From positions 5,960,213-6,024,212 of the forward strand of contig NW_023998431.1 in NCBI RefSeq assembly GCF_014805625.2: DNA of 64,000 nt, given 5' to 3'. This stretch comes from Glossina fuscipes. Lineage: Eukaryota; Arthropoda; Insecta; Diptera; Glossinidae. Shown here in pieces: positions 35,169 through 48,190 of the stretch (position 1 is the stretch's first letter; each line of letters opens with the position of its first letter). The notes beneath the pieces are model-generated. The model was given only the letters and a program-made list of their open reading frames with translations, had not been told where the DNA came from and did no database searches. The translations under genes and the position numbers were made by a program.

Positions 35169-37839
35169 TACCCTTTGACAGTTTTGCAGCAGTTTTCCGT
35201 GTTTATGGCGGGAATGTAACATTTAGGAAAAATAGGAAAAAAAAATGACGCCGTGAGAAAATAAAAATTGCAAATACTTATTGTATAATTTAAAAATTTT
35301 TATTTTTTTTTTGATAATTGGTGTAGTGCAGATCAAAACAGAGAATGTTTCAATTCCACGTCTTCCAAATGTAATAAAGATGAAGCGAAAGAGGCAAATA
35401 AAAAAAAAATGGGGCTTACAAAACAACCACGCTTGGATATTTGCTGTTCACATTATTATAAAATATAATATATAAATATATAAATGCTGGAAATTGCTTT
35501 GTTTGCTTGAACTGCGTCTATAAGAAGCAATTCAGTTTATTTGTAGCGCGTGATCATTATTAGAGTCGTTTTAGTCGCACTCCATATGGAATTCACAACA
35601 CACATTCAATTCTTTATAAAACTGGATTAATTCCATATAGAATTGGTTCAAAGTTGTATAGCTCTCCAAATGATGCCAATTATTTGCTTTATGGATGGAA
35701 ACAAACATGTCAATGGCAAGTAAAAAAACGGCTGCTTGTAAAAAACAAAGGACGAAGGGAAACTAGAAAAATATGAGAACTGCCAAAAAAAACTTATGTA
35801 ATGAAAAGTAGAAGAAGACTGAAAAATTTGACTTACTACAAAAAGTATTCAGATAGAAAAATTATTATTATTATTATTATTATTTTAATTTTAGACTAAT
35901 GAATTGAATTGTTAGACTAAAAAAAGACATTGAGCACTAGCAACACAGGCTATCGGCTCAGAAAAATTAATAACAAAAATTAATAACAAATATTCATATT
36001 AAAACACGTTCAGTCGTTTTAATTATTTACTTTATTGAGAAAATGAAATTTTTTTTATTTATCGTAAATTTGAAATTAAAGAAATCGAGTACTTTCCGAA
36101 AGTGAAGTTAGGTTAGAAGTAGAAATTCTGTATGTTTTTGTTGAAATTTTTTTTGAATTCTTTATGAAGAACGCCAAGCACAGCTGCTATAATGTTTAAT
36201 AATATACACATAGCACTAGGAAACATTTTGCTAGTAATATTTTTCCAACAAAATATCCTGTCTAAAGTGAAAATGGGAATAAAGACAAAATTTTCCTTTA
36301 TTTTTGAGAAGCCTAATAATATGTGAATCAAAAACAGGTTATTCACCCCGCCAAATAGGAAAGTTTCAGCGTGGACGCGAAATTATATATCAAGCTGGTT
36401 TTGTTACAGTTTTTCTTTATTTAATTTTTTTGCTCTTTTTATTACTTTATTAATTTTACTCAAATTGCATGTCTTGTAATGTCGCAAATTATGTTTATCA
36501 GTTTTAGATTTGAAATGTTGCTGAAAATTTTCCGAATTCCGCTATATGTTGCCTGCCCATACTACTGGTAGTGGACACAGCATTTAGTACTGGTAGTTTA
36601 ATATTGTGTAAGATGGTTAATTAAAAAATAATAGTAATTAATATCTGGTATTACAGTTTGTACAGCAGTGTATATCAGCTGTTGATATATATATTATTGA
36701 TGGAAATGAAACAAATGAAATGATATGAAACGAACTATGGTTTACTTCGGATGTTAATTCCAAACAATTTAAATGTTATTGCAGGTCTTCCTTTAATCAG
36801 AATAAGTGAAAAGAAATAAAAGAAGAAGATGCGAGTTTGGCTTACGACTAAGAAAAAATTTTTTCCTTATCAGGAATGCGCATAGGTTTGTGAATTTCAA
36901 TTTATATAGAAATAGGTTGAACTAATAATTATTTATTATATTCACAACACTTTCTTTTAATGTTCGTGATTGGAAAGGTTCGTAGGTATTCCAAGGTTCA
37001 CAAGTATGCGTTAACTCGTTATTTTATTAAATTCTTGTGCAAATATTTCAAATTTAAGTGATTCAATATACTAATTGAGCAAGCTTTTATTTACTTTGAA
37101 ACTCTTAACTCCTTTAAAAGATTAAGAAAAATTTCTATATATATAAATCGTAAGGAGACAAAAGCACATATTGACGCTGAAACGATTTTTAATATACCTT
37201 TCATGATTAGCGACTTATAGCGCTGAAGCAATAATTGTTGATTATAAGGCTATTCTTGAAGGAGGGATTACATATTACAAACATTTAGAAATAGCTGGTA
37301 GATTGACTATTTCCGAAATTATTTGCTTGGGTTTAAAAGCGATAAAAACTTAATTTGCTAACTTGACATGCTGGCAAATAATAACGACTATTTTTCCTCA
37401 CAATCAGTACCTTATTATTTTATATTCTTAGTATTCTATTAACAAGAACGAATTTGGCAAATTTTGTCAATTCTTTAATGATCGGAAGCTAAGATGCGAA
37501 TAGTTCACGTGCCGAATGCTCCGTTGGTTCGATGTTATCCTCATGGCAAAGTTTATCTGATCCGTTTCGTATCTTATCCTCCGAATTATAACCCAGCTGT
37601 TTTATTTCCTATGCTTCTCTAATAGTTCTATTTTCTACGTTCCGATCGTTTGCGTATGCCTATCTATTCGTGTGAGACGGGGTTTTTAAAATAGGAACCT
37701 CTTCCGTCCTTTGTTCTTTGGAAAAGTGTACAAGCTTGCATTGTAAATCTTAATATAATAAATAAACAATTCATAGAATCGAATTGTACTTTAGGCAATT
37801 GTTCCATACTACACCATCAATAACTTATTCTATAAACAG
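35169..37839. other. AT-rich region between promoter motifs and the plus-strand terminal exon
   Basis: No exon with clear splice sites was found. It includes a (TTA)n microsatellite at 35862-35884. If the terminal exon at 37840 is real, at least one upstream exon of that gene should lie in or before this stretch. Confidence 0.35.
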
Positions 37840-37924
37840 AACGCTACGCTTCGCAGCTTTCCGTAAGAAGGAAATCGAAGAAGATGAAGATCGTCCAGAG
37901 TATGATATTGTTGGACACGAGTAG
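37840..37924 (+). CDS. Terminal exon of an unidentified plus-strand gene
   Basis: A plausible acceptor (TTATTCTATAAACAG) precedes 27 codons, in phase 1, ending TAG: RFAAFRKKEIEEDEDRPEYD followed by IVGHE. A charged tail of this kind, in sequence otherwise rich in stops, looks coding, and the frame is closed by stops just upstream of the acceptor. The upstream exons are not identified and I do not recognise the protein. Confidence 0.4.
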
Positions 37925-40900
37925 TTACCACCAAATTTTTAAAATTTTTCTTTCCAAGTTTACCCTCAGTGTTGGCTTATGTACTGAATCACATAATTAT
38001 GCATTAATTGCACTTTTTTTTTTCACTATTGAAAATTAGCTGTCCTAACATGAGAACAAGCGAGAAAAAAAATTGCACGTATTTCCTCTGCAGCCTTATG
38101 TTTTATTAGCAATAAGAGGATATTGGAAGAATGTAAACAATGGCACGTGTACGAGCAATGTAAATAAAATTAGAATTTACAACACAACCACAGGCGGTAC
38201 AAGCTTTACAGCAACAACAACACGCGGTTTAAACTTTAAAACATACACACACACGTCCCCACCTGCTTCAAAACAACAAAATGCATATAAAAATAGGGGT
38301 TTCTTCTACAGGGTTGTTATTCACCGAAACGTAAACTACCCTGAAATAGAAATCACTCAACTTGTTGCTTAATAAATATGCGCCGACTCTCGTCTCAATG
38401 TTGTTAACTCAATTCAGCACGTGTTATGTTATTTCGTTTATGTACATATATTGTTGTCTCAACAGAAAAGCAAAAAGCTAAAGGAATCTTCTAAAATATT
38501 AAATTTCTTTTGCATTTAAATCGTTTGATTTTTTAATTTAAAATCACATTTCAAAGAGTGTTTCCCTCCCCCCAACGATAAAGCGAAGAGAAAATAATTA
38601 GAAACTTTCCCCTGTTATGCATATATTAAAGATAGTTACGTGTTGTTATTGTTTAAATTATTCTGGTTGGATTCGAATGAACGTATTTCAGTTTACATAA
38701 ATAAAAAACTGCAGATTCTACCTAAATCATAATTATATTAAATTGAAATTATACAAAAAATATACAAAAAAAAGTTTTAATTGCTTAATTTTACTACTTC
38801 GCTGTTAAGTGGAATTTTTTAGGTAACATAATTGCATTTTTTATGCCTTCATTATATGCTAATTAAGAATTAATAACAAAATTACAATCACAAAGAATAT
38901 AGCTTTTATTTATGTTACCGGTTTTGATTTGCACCGTTTTAAAATATAACAACAAGGGAAGACAGCGAAAGTTCGTAGAATTTCGTGTATTGATCAAAAT
39001 GTAACAAGAAAAGTGTTATAAACGCTAATATCCTAAATTAAATTTTCAATATATTTTTTTCGCTCTTGTGTCATATCACATCGAATGCATCGTTATTCTT
39101 TCGTTATTCGCTAAGATCAAACAATTACGCAAATCGAGATTTTAGTGTATATCGTCGTTTATTAAGCTATTGCTTATTTTGTCCAGTATAGGCGTATGAG
39201 TAATCTCAAATAGTAATTTGCAACGATATGACAATATTTAAAAGAAATCACAGTTTCCAAACTCTGCCAAAGGAATAACCTTAATAGCGGGGATGAATGA
39301 GTGTTGAAAGCTTGTTCATTCAGCAGCGTGCTGTATGTAAACGTGTATAAACTACACAGTGTTACGATCAAGTATAGGTTTTTTCGGTTCTCTAAGTACA
39401 CTTATTTTTCATTCCAACTTTTCATTTTGTGTTTGTTTTATTTTGAAATTATAAAAATTGTATATCAAATTAGTGAAAGAATCGCGTTAATGAATAAGAA
39501 AATCGTTGAGAATAGTTCATAATAAGAAAATCTACCGAAAATTTGAAAGTTTCCACACATACATATATCATTATTAGTCACATCATTCAACTCACTTGTT
39601 CATCAACTATTGCGCTCTTAAATTTTTATTTATACGCTAAACTTTATATATTTCGAATTATACGAAATACACAAATTTTTGTCCAAATCAATTAACAAGT
39701 ATCAAATAACTGCTTGCTATGATTTACACCAAATTAGAAAAGAACTATTGGTACGAGACGAGACGATACGCTTTTGGTTAATTAAGCTACAACGATCTTT
39801 CAGATGAAACAGTTATTAATTAATGATTAATATATTGGCACGAGTCGTTCATTGTACTTTAGCATGCCTATATGCGCTACGGAGTTGGCTAGTATGTTCA
39901 TAAGTTTTACGTTCATAAAGTAAAATGAAAGAAACAGAGTACCTTGAAAGTGAATATAACTTAAACGGTGTACGAAAACATGGAGGCTTTACAGTATTTT
40001 TATGCAAAGTGGGATATGTGCGTGAAAAAACGGTAGGCATGGCTATCTTAGATAATGCGTACTAACAAATCTTAATCAATACATACTGGTTCCTTGTTGT
40101 TCTTTTTCAAAGCCTTGTTGCGGCAATGAAACGTAATTGCAATTATTACATATTACCTTATCTGTTTTATTTGTTTATAAAATATTGTTACACAATACAG
40201 CCAACAACAAAAAACAAAACCATTTTGTCTATACTATATATGAGAAATTTGAATGATCATATCGCGTTGGTTATTTGCTATTTTACTAAATAAAAAAGTA
40301 CACAGCTTCTTTTCACGTTTTAATTTTGAATTTTCGTTTTTCTTGGGACAGGATTCTCCTAACTTTTTACTAAGGTATTCACATCGGGTGCTTTCAATGG
40401 AAAATTGTATGTTAAATGAGAAGAACGTTTTGGTTAAATATTTAGATGAAAGTGTGCAACTTTCTTATGTAATTATTATTCTACGTTCCAGTCGTAGGTA
40501 TAAAAAATGTGAATTTTTTTAAAGCCACAAATTTATTATTATTACTTTCGTCACAGAAATAAATTCTAAAATTAAATTCTTAAAGCATTAGAGCGCATTT
40601 AAGGCGACCGGCTTTATTGCAAACCACCGCATTTGATATTTTAACTCGCGACAACTGAGTTCTTGATCGAGAGGTTTTGCCTACTCGACCACTTCGACCA
40701 CTCATATATTTTATTTGGTCAAAGTTATCTGAGACGAAATAGTTTGGGTACGGATGAATAATCTCATTACGAACAAAACATCGAAAAGTGAATCAATTCT
40801 TGAAATGATATGAATTTTCGTTAGGAAGTGTATCGAATCACAATCTTCTCGTGAGATCAGTTTTTAAGATCGTTGGAATATTTTGGGGACTAAGTGTATT

Positions 40901-41523
40901 CTTTAATTCAATTTGAAACTCTGTTAAAGTCGTCTTTTTATAATAAGGTTTCAAGCAGTACTACTCTAACTTACGAAAGATTATTTATTGGCGTCATATC
41001 TCAGAACAAACTTCTTAATTAGTCCAGAATAATTTAAATAATTTTCAGTTATTGTCTCTGCAATTTCTTGAACAGTTTTAAAATATACGTAATGTATCCA
41101 TTCGGTATTGGATTCAATTTGATAACAATGTACATTGGTTTCATGCATAATGGTTAAGCATAATTTTGGCAAATTTTGAGTGAAAATTTCTAATGTAATC
41201 ATATCTATAAACATATTTTTTTACATTCATCTCTTCATCCTCATGGACTTATACGAGTATGATAAAATAAAAGATGCCGAACAATGTTAACGTTTACATG
41301 TTACAATGCAAATGAGTCTTAAACTAAAACGATCCGAAAATGCTTTTTTTTCCATTCTAATAGAATACTAAGCCGAAGAAAATCGCTTTTTTATGTTGTT
41401 TAACAGTATAACAGAGGTAACAGAAACTTGCCGCTAATAAAGCCTTGAATATAATCACTCAATGTTCGTTTGCGATAGCGCCATCTAACGACTACACGAC
41501 CCATCATGTTCTCACTCATAGCT
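37925..41523. other. Intergenic DNA, no supported genes
   Basis: AT-rich, holding a minus-strand SINE copy at about 40530-40706. The open frames at 38073-38372, 39174-39522 and 40253-40522 show no domain, no coding-like composition and no splice signals. I see nothing else in it. Confidence 0.5.
40530..40706 (-). mobile_element. tRNA-derived SINE, copy 3
   Basis: Reverse-strand copy. Read in its own direction it has GGTCGAGTAGGCAAAACCTC, the CAAATGCGGTGG block, AATAAAGCCGGTCGCCTTAA, TAGAATTTATTTCTGTGACG and (TAA)4. These align along the whole length with copy 2 (AAAAGCCGATAGCCTTAGAT, TTAGAATTTATTTCTCTGGC). No clear target duplication was found. Confidence 0.75.
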
Positions 41524-41531
41524 TATAAATA
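41524..41531 (+). promoter_or_regulatory. TATA box of the 42.4-kb gene
   Basis: TATAAATA lies about 30 bases upstream of CGTTGGTAGTAG (near 41550-41561), a spacing suited to a transcription start there. It would give an 850-base leader before the ATG at 42402. Inferred from sequence only. Confidence 0.4.
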
Positions 41532-42401
41532 AATGCTTGTTTGTATCTCGTTGGTAGTAGAAGATTCGCTCTGTTGAAATTTTTGCTTTGTTTTCAGTGT
41601 TTCAGTTGTATTTGTACAGCGCATTTGTCGGATAAGTAACGCGTGGAATGTGATTGTCGTTTGAAGAAATTTTATATTTCTAACAAAAGATGATTCTACA
41701 AAAGCGATTTGGAAAAAAGTTTGTTATTATAAATAAAAAAGAGAAGGAAAAAAGAATGTAATAGATAAATACAAATAGAAAATCATAATGTAATGAAAAC
41801 TACGTTGGCAAAAAGAAAATTCTTACAAATGAGTGAGACAAAAAACAAAATTAATGAAAAGCGCACATACTTAAAATCGGGCCGATCTTACCACCGTTTA
41901 GTACTCCACAAGTCTAGTTGAAAAGAATAATTGAAAGTTCCCTTTTGGAAAGATCCTTAAAGTAACAAGCAAATAACTTAAAAATCTTAATAAAAAAATT
42001 GTGTACACGTTTTTTTTCTTTTAGTTTTTTTGATTTTTTTTATTGTTGTTTTGGCTTGTTTATGTAAAAACGATCGTTTCGAGCCATCAGGGCAGGTGTG
42101 TGTATCTATAAACTAAATGTTTGGCTATGCCGAAGAGTTAATTAACGAAGTAAAACGAGAGCGGGAGACTACAAAAGAGAAGAATTCGAAGTCTCCCTCT
42201 TACTTTGTGCTTAAAATGTAAAAAATAAAAAAGGAAAAAAAATTAAAATCTGGTAAAAAAATGCCATTTAAATTAGTTAAAAATGAAATACGATAAAAAA
42301 GTCAAGGTTTCAAATTTCCAATAATTATATTTAAAATAAAAGGTAAATAAATAATAATCAAATATTTTAGTAGTTTTAAAACAGATTAATACCAAAAAAA
42401 T

Positions 42402-42516
42402 ATGGAAGAACTGGAACGGCGGCATTTATTTTCTTCCACGTTTAATTATTCAATGAAACATATTTGGATTACGTTTACCGCCATACTGGCATTAATCAAC
42501 AGCTGCCATTGCTTAG
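42402..42516 (+). CDS. Signal-peptide first coding exon of an unidentified secreted or membrane protein
   Basis: The ATG at 42402 (A at -3, G at +4) opens 38 codons ending at a strong donor, GTAAGC, at 42517 and leaving one base. The frame reads MEELERRHLFSSTFNYS and then MKHIWITFTAILALINSCHC, a textbook signal peptide: positive n-region, hydrophobic core, small polar residues before the cut. The second methionine at codon 18 could also be the start. No continuation exon in phase could be picked out in the remaining 21 kb, so the first intron is probably very long, as in many fly receptor or neuronal genes. The family cannot be told from the signal peptide alone. Confidence 0.6.
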
Positions 42517-45500
42517 GTAAGCAACCCTTTTTTTCATAGAATTTTATCAATATTATATGAAAGTTTTATATGAAAATGGAAATTTCTTATGCATTGAAAT
42601 TTAAGGTTAATGCCTCCTAATTTTTAGTTAACTAAAAATTTAAAGGAAAAGCCAATGAATATCTGATTGAAACTGGAGATTAAAAGAAAAGTTACAATTG
42701 ACTATGTTGTAAAGGGAAAATGCAGCATTTTAGATATAAACGATGAGAATAAAAAGAAGCGTTTAAGTGCAATATATTAAATATCCTGAAAGTGATTAAG
42801 TAAACATCCCCAACAATTTTGGTAAAAGCAATATGTGATCTAAATCCCGTGTTACGAATTATAACAAAAAATATATACGATAAACAGATAATTATGCGTT
42901 AGAGCGAAAAAAGGAAATACCAATTTCAATGAAAGCGATCGGGTTAGTTAATAAGCGTATATATATTAATCGAATAAGATGAGTTTCGGTTTTCTGAAAG
43001 CTTAATATTTTTTAAATTATTGAAAAGTTTTAAGTCATAATTAAATAAAAGTATTATTCGTTACAATTATCGTTAGAAATTACTTAATTGTCTTTTATGG
43101 GCAAAATCAAGCAATAGTAGCACAGAATGTATTTAATATATTTGATTGCACAGCTTCTGTACAACATTGTTTGATTTATCCAATGATATCATCCAAGATT
43201 AATCACAGACCTTATAAACTCGATATCTAAGCAATTTTATTATAATCATAACTTGCGAAATTTAAAAAAATTAATATTGATTTGTTGCTGAATTAATTAA
43301 CGATAAATAAGGATTCAAATGTAATTAATTGTGGAAAAAACTATAAAAATGAGCAAAAAATTTACTATTCATTCACTTTAAGAGGAATTTTCAATAAACA
43401 CATCCAGAGGTAAATAGTTAGGCCCTAATATATAAAATGACATTCCCATATATATACATTTTTTCTTTGATAGTGGATGTACCTTTTCTCTCCTTTTCGT
43501 AAGTATGAATTAAATGTCATAATCCTAGCAAAAAAAAAAACAAAAGTTCTTTTTAAGATTTTTGAATAGTTTTAAAAAAATTGACATTAAAAGGTTTAAA
43601 TCAATATTTCAGTTGCGCGGATATCTGTGTTCTCCAGTGAACTTTTACATATTTTTAGATATTTAATTTTAGATTAAATCTTGTGTAAATTTGAAGCAGT
43701 CTTTTGTCTTTTGTAGATGAATCGGATTGGAGAATTCATACTTTATATATGATATTTAACTAACATTATATGGGTTAAGTTTGGGCTTTCCTACGCCGAA
43801 TCATCACCGTTTGTGATCGGAAACAATTCAAGGATAAGCAAACGTTGATTTAGCATTTGTTTGCTTTATAGAGTCATCCAATGCATCTCTATTCTATTTT
43901 ATTCGAATATTTTGGTAATGTTAAGTGGTGGTGAGAAAGTCATATTCGTCTTGTTGGCATGTTGTGCTTTGTCTCGTAATGTATTGTACGCTACACTCGA
44001 TAACGTCGTTCACTTGCATAAAAAATTCAAGAACAAATAAAAATAACACTCCGTTAATTTCGAAACATTTTTATTCTTAAATGAATGTTTGTTTGACAAC
44101 TTAAGTCGAGACTACGTTTTTTAGCCAAAATAAGATAATACCCGCTGTTCTTACAAATGATAAATTTAAAATAAAAATTATTTTTAGGAAAAGATTTCAA
44201 ATTAAAGCAATTGACCACCAACGAATTTAATTATGTACTAATGTGAATTTCATCTACTTTAAGATCAATTAGATTTCCTTTGAGTTATCTTTCAATTTAT
44301 GTTAAATGTTATATTTTCGAATCGAACTGGTAACATATCTGATTTCCTTATCTTTTGTTTCGTGTTTCTCATTTCTTTGATTTAGATTCCGTCGACGACT
44401 AGATAGAATCTGCAGTTAGTTAAGGAGGTAACCTATTTTGTAACGTCTGTATTTGTTAAAAATTGTTGATAACTCTTTATTTCGGTGATGGGTTCAAGAG
44501 TAGTAAGGAGACTCTAAAATCTATTTATTTTCAATTCTTCAGCGTTCTATTGTTTATTTATTCAAAGATTTAAAATGTAATAGATCGAAGCAGACAGAAA
44601 TGTATGAATCAGTTCAGAATGCCGATGAATATTTTAAGGGATATTACGAGAAGTTTATATTTTATATAGATCATATCTGTTATTTAGTTATTGATTAGTT
44701 GGAACAAAAATTAGGAATTCCCGACGATATATTCCGTGTTTACTAATAGGTGTGTTCATAATTACCCGGCGTTTTTACACGATATTCTTAAGTGTTCTTG
44801 AACATTCGGGCACGTTTGGCTTTATGGGTGTTGCTGAGTTTGCGGGGGTCCATTGAAGTTGTCGGCCAGCAATCGACTTGTCAAGCTTTCGTACCCTTCC
44901 ACAGTTGACGAATTGCCTGGTCGTCAAAATCCAATTGTCGACCTCCTCTTGGCTTATCTTTGATACTATGGATACTACGATTACATTTTCTGACTTTCTG
45001 ACACAAAGATTTATTCTCACTCGATAAATAAAGAAGAAAACTGCCATTCTGCGGTTAGGATAACAATACGTTCATAAGTTCGTTTGCTTGCGAGAGTCCG
45101 GTTTGTAGGTTAGGTTTCTCTCCGAATATCGTACAAGTCGAAAATGAATATCCATTTTGTATGTAAAATCGAAACCAACTATTAACAACAAAATTATAAA
45201 AATAAGAATTTAATAATTTGTAAAATTAAAGACATATTATAACATACAAAAAAAAAACTGCTTGCATAAAAATCAAAAAAATATTTGTTAAAAAAAAAAA
45301 AATATAGAGCGAGTAGAATATAAAAATGATGATTGGTGTAGTGTACTATGACAGCGTAAAGTGATAAATACGGACATTTTTTAATTAAACTTACGTTTCG
45401 AAGATTAAGGAAAAATAATTTTAGAAAAGCTTTTACAACCAAAACAATAGTAATTTTAAAGTCGTTATTAGATAAAGGGCAAATTTCGTGACATTTTTCC

Positions 45501-45769
45501 GAACGCATGTTTTTAGAATCGAATTACTTTGTTAGCAGTAGCCTTATGAGGTCATACTATAGCGCGAAAAGTGAATAATAACCGAAACAAAAAAGCTCTG
45601 TGTGTTTTATAAATTTTTTTTTTTCAAAGATATCGATTTATTTACCAATTTCTTTTTCCAATTTTATATTACGTTTGCTTATTTAATGTATCTACTTTTC
45701 TTCCTCCTTTTTGCATTATTTTGTTACGGATACACCGATAATAAATATTCCGTTGCAAATGCAATGAAC
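42517..45769. other. Intron-like AT-rich DNA
   Basis: Presumed part of the first intron of the gene starting at 42402. The minus-strand frame at 44775-45047 is open but unrecognised. No repeat copy or exon is convincing. Confidence 0.4.
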
Positions 45770-46220
45770 GACAGTTTTTGTCCTTCGTACCGTACGACAG
45801 CTCGGTAACGAGAACTGTAAACCGACCCCTGGACTGTTTGCTCAGATTGGAAGCAAATCGTGCAATAATTCGCTTTCTATTGGTTTTATTATCGGCTATC
45901 AGCAACTGGCTGCAATTGAAGGGCGTAATTGAACGAAGGCGTTCACAATTGATCAATCAAATAGGAATTGCGTTTCATCAAGACAACGGCAGATTATGGA
46001 CATCTGTAATGATTTGGCGAAAATTGACACCGTGTAGTGCGGAATTTGGCTTGCCCGACAACTATTCGTTGCGCTCTTTGCAGAACTTTCTTAATGATGG
46101 AAAAGGAGCTGACTTCAAAAGACACCTTTGAACATGTCTTACACTTCGTTCAAAAATTCCATATATTTATTCTACAGCGTGGATGTGGATTAATAAAATG
46201 TCTTTAAAATACAAGAAAGC
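45770..46220 (+). mobile_element. Mariner-family transposon remnant 2
   Basis: A plus-strand frame of 117 codons (45778-46131) matches the C-terminal half of mariner transposase: LKGVIERRRSQLINQIGIAF, then HQDNGRLWTS in place of the usual H-x-D-N-A-R-P-H with the second catalytic aspartate, and LPDNYSLRSLQNFLNDGK in place of P-S-D-Y-H-L-F-R-S-L-Q-N-F-L. The proline-rich linker before the third aspartate is damaged and the frame stops early. After the stop, AWMWINKMSLKYKKAIIEY-type sequence (in part) resembles the transposase tail. N-terminal half missing. Confidence 0.8.
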
Positions 46221-47928
46221 AATCATTGAATATTGAAGGAAAAGTGCTGCGAAATTATTCTTTTAGTTGTTACATGAATTTGTAATAAAGAAGTCCTATC
46301 TTTAAACATTAGATTTGGTCAATTTGGCTATTAAACAATTACTGTGAGCAAATAAAGCGTCAAGGAGAACAAGCTCATCGAATTACTTTTCGATCGATCA
46401 CCTTTTTATACCCTGTGCCGCCCTACAGTTCATTCATTCATAACATTATTCGAGCAAAAACTCTTAAATACTTTCCTGTAATATAAAATGGACTTACACC
46501 GTTTTAAAAGAAAACGGCTTATATATAAAAGGTAGATTTTGAGAATAAGTTTTGTCTCTTGAATGTCCAATGCAACAGATGAAGATCAAAATCGTCTCAA
46601 ATGTTCCTATTATATTAGTTGACTATTGGTTGTTTAAAACTTCCCACATGTATATAACAATAGAATTATAAAGATTGAGCGAATTTATAAATAAATTTTA
46701 ACACGCCTAAACGAGGATATGTTGGCTATATCCATCTATATCGCGTGATATAGATTTATATGGGCGACCTTTTCTAGTTGGCCGCGCTAATATCTTAAAT
46801 TTGATTATTTGCTCTATAGTCGTGTTTTGCTAGCATACCAAACTTCAAAATATTATCAAAGATACTTTTGGAAAGAAAAGTTTGAATTTTTTATCTCGGC
46901 CGAAAGATATTTTTGTATAGATTCACGAGATATCCACAAAAATGTCTTACGTTTCCCAATTTGGGCGGAATGGAGTAGGCTTCCGCATCCAATCATATCT
47001 CGATACTAACTACATAATAACAGAATTCTCTTATGGCGTTTCCGGAGCTACGTTAAGTTAGTTAACAAATGTCTTTGCTAGACAAATTTGAATTTATCTT
47101 CACATGCTTACAACAATTATATCCTTATAAGGAAACTAAAAGCGGATGTTCTCTATTTGCAATCTTACATTTTCAGTTTTTAAAAATTGATCCTTAAATT
47201 AATAATTCAGGCCCACCCGTTGAGTACAATTTTATATTAGTTAGTTTGTATTTTATTTGTCTTTATTGATTCTATACTACATATACTGTACTCTAATTAA
47301 TTTGATTATGAATTTTTTTATTATTTTGGAATTATTTTATTTCCCTTAATAATGTAAAAAATGAAAAGAAAATGTAGCCATATTAAGCTAAAAGGTTGAT
47401 AAAGGTAAAAATACATTTTGCAGTAATAATTATTTGATATATTATTTGTAAAAGTATAACACATGTTTTTCAATATTTAGATATATAGAAGTGTTTGCAT
47501 CATACTTATTTACATGTACGCAAACCGCAGGCATTGCCTAAATTTTAATAAGTATTTCAGATTAATGGCAGGGCAACAGCTTTATAAAAATTCAATTAAT
47601 TAAATTATTTATAGAAAATTCTATGAATAACTGCGTACGTAATTGGATAAGTAAGCAATGTTTCAATTCACCTACAACATCAATTTAAATGCTTTCATTA
47701 TTATCAAAATAAGTTGAAAATATAGCTGACTTATCATTCATATGTGATTTTTGGAAACCGTCTTTCAAAAAGCTTTAAAAGTCAATTAAGTCATGCTCTA
47801 AAAGTAAAATGTGCTATAACATGGATGAGTCAATGATGGTTTACCAAAAATTCTCATCAACGAAAATCTTAGAAATCCCAATCAATTCCTTAGCATACTT
47901 ATAGTTCATTGAAAACCAATGCGGTTTT
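46221..47928. other. AT-rich DNA, no supported genes
   Basis: A TTTTTATACCCTGTGCCGCC block near 46404 resembles a terminal piece of the INE-1-like family, and 46690-46990 may be related decayed sequence. Nothing else recognised. Confidence 0.35.
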
Positions 47929-48190
47929 TATACCCATATGTATGTATGTATGTAACACCCCAAAAAAAAAAGCTTCCGAGCCCCTATGAAGTATATATAT
48001 ACTTAACAAACATGAATTTCTAAATTCATGTAATCAAGTCTGTCCGTCTGTCCGTCTATGTTATGTATGTTGTTGGCACTCTCCTCGAGATAAGCATCGT
48101 GACTACGAAATCAGCGTTCACTGGTTTAAATCGGTGGGCATTACAGCATATTTGATCGTAGCTATAGGCAGTGCACTGTCAGTAAAGGTA
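47929..48190 (+). mobile_element. INE-1-like dispersed repeat, copy G
   Basis: Starts TTTTTATACCCATATGTATG and shows CCCTATGAAGTATATATATA, ATCAAGTCTGTCCGTCTGTC and GTTGGCACTCTCCTCGAGAT, the same order as the other copies. Confidence 0.6.

Noticed and set aside
35862..35884. (TTA)n tract considered as a fourth SINE tail
   Set aside because: Neither flank shows the SINE body in either orientation.
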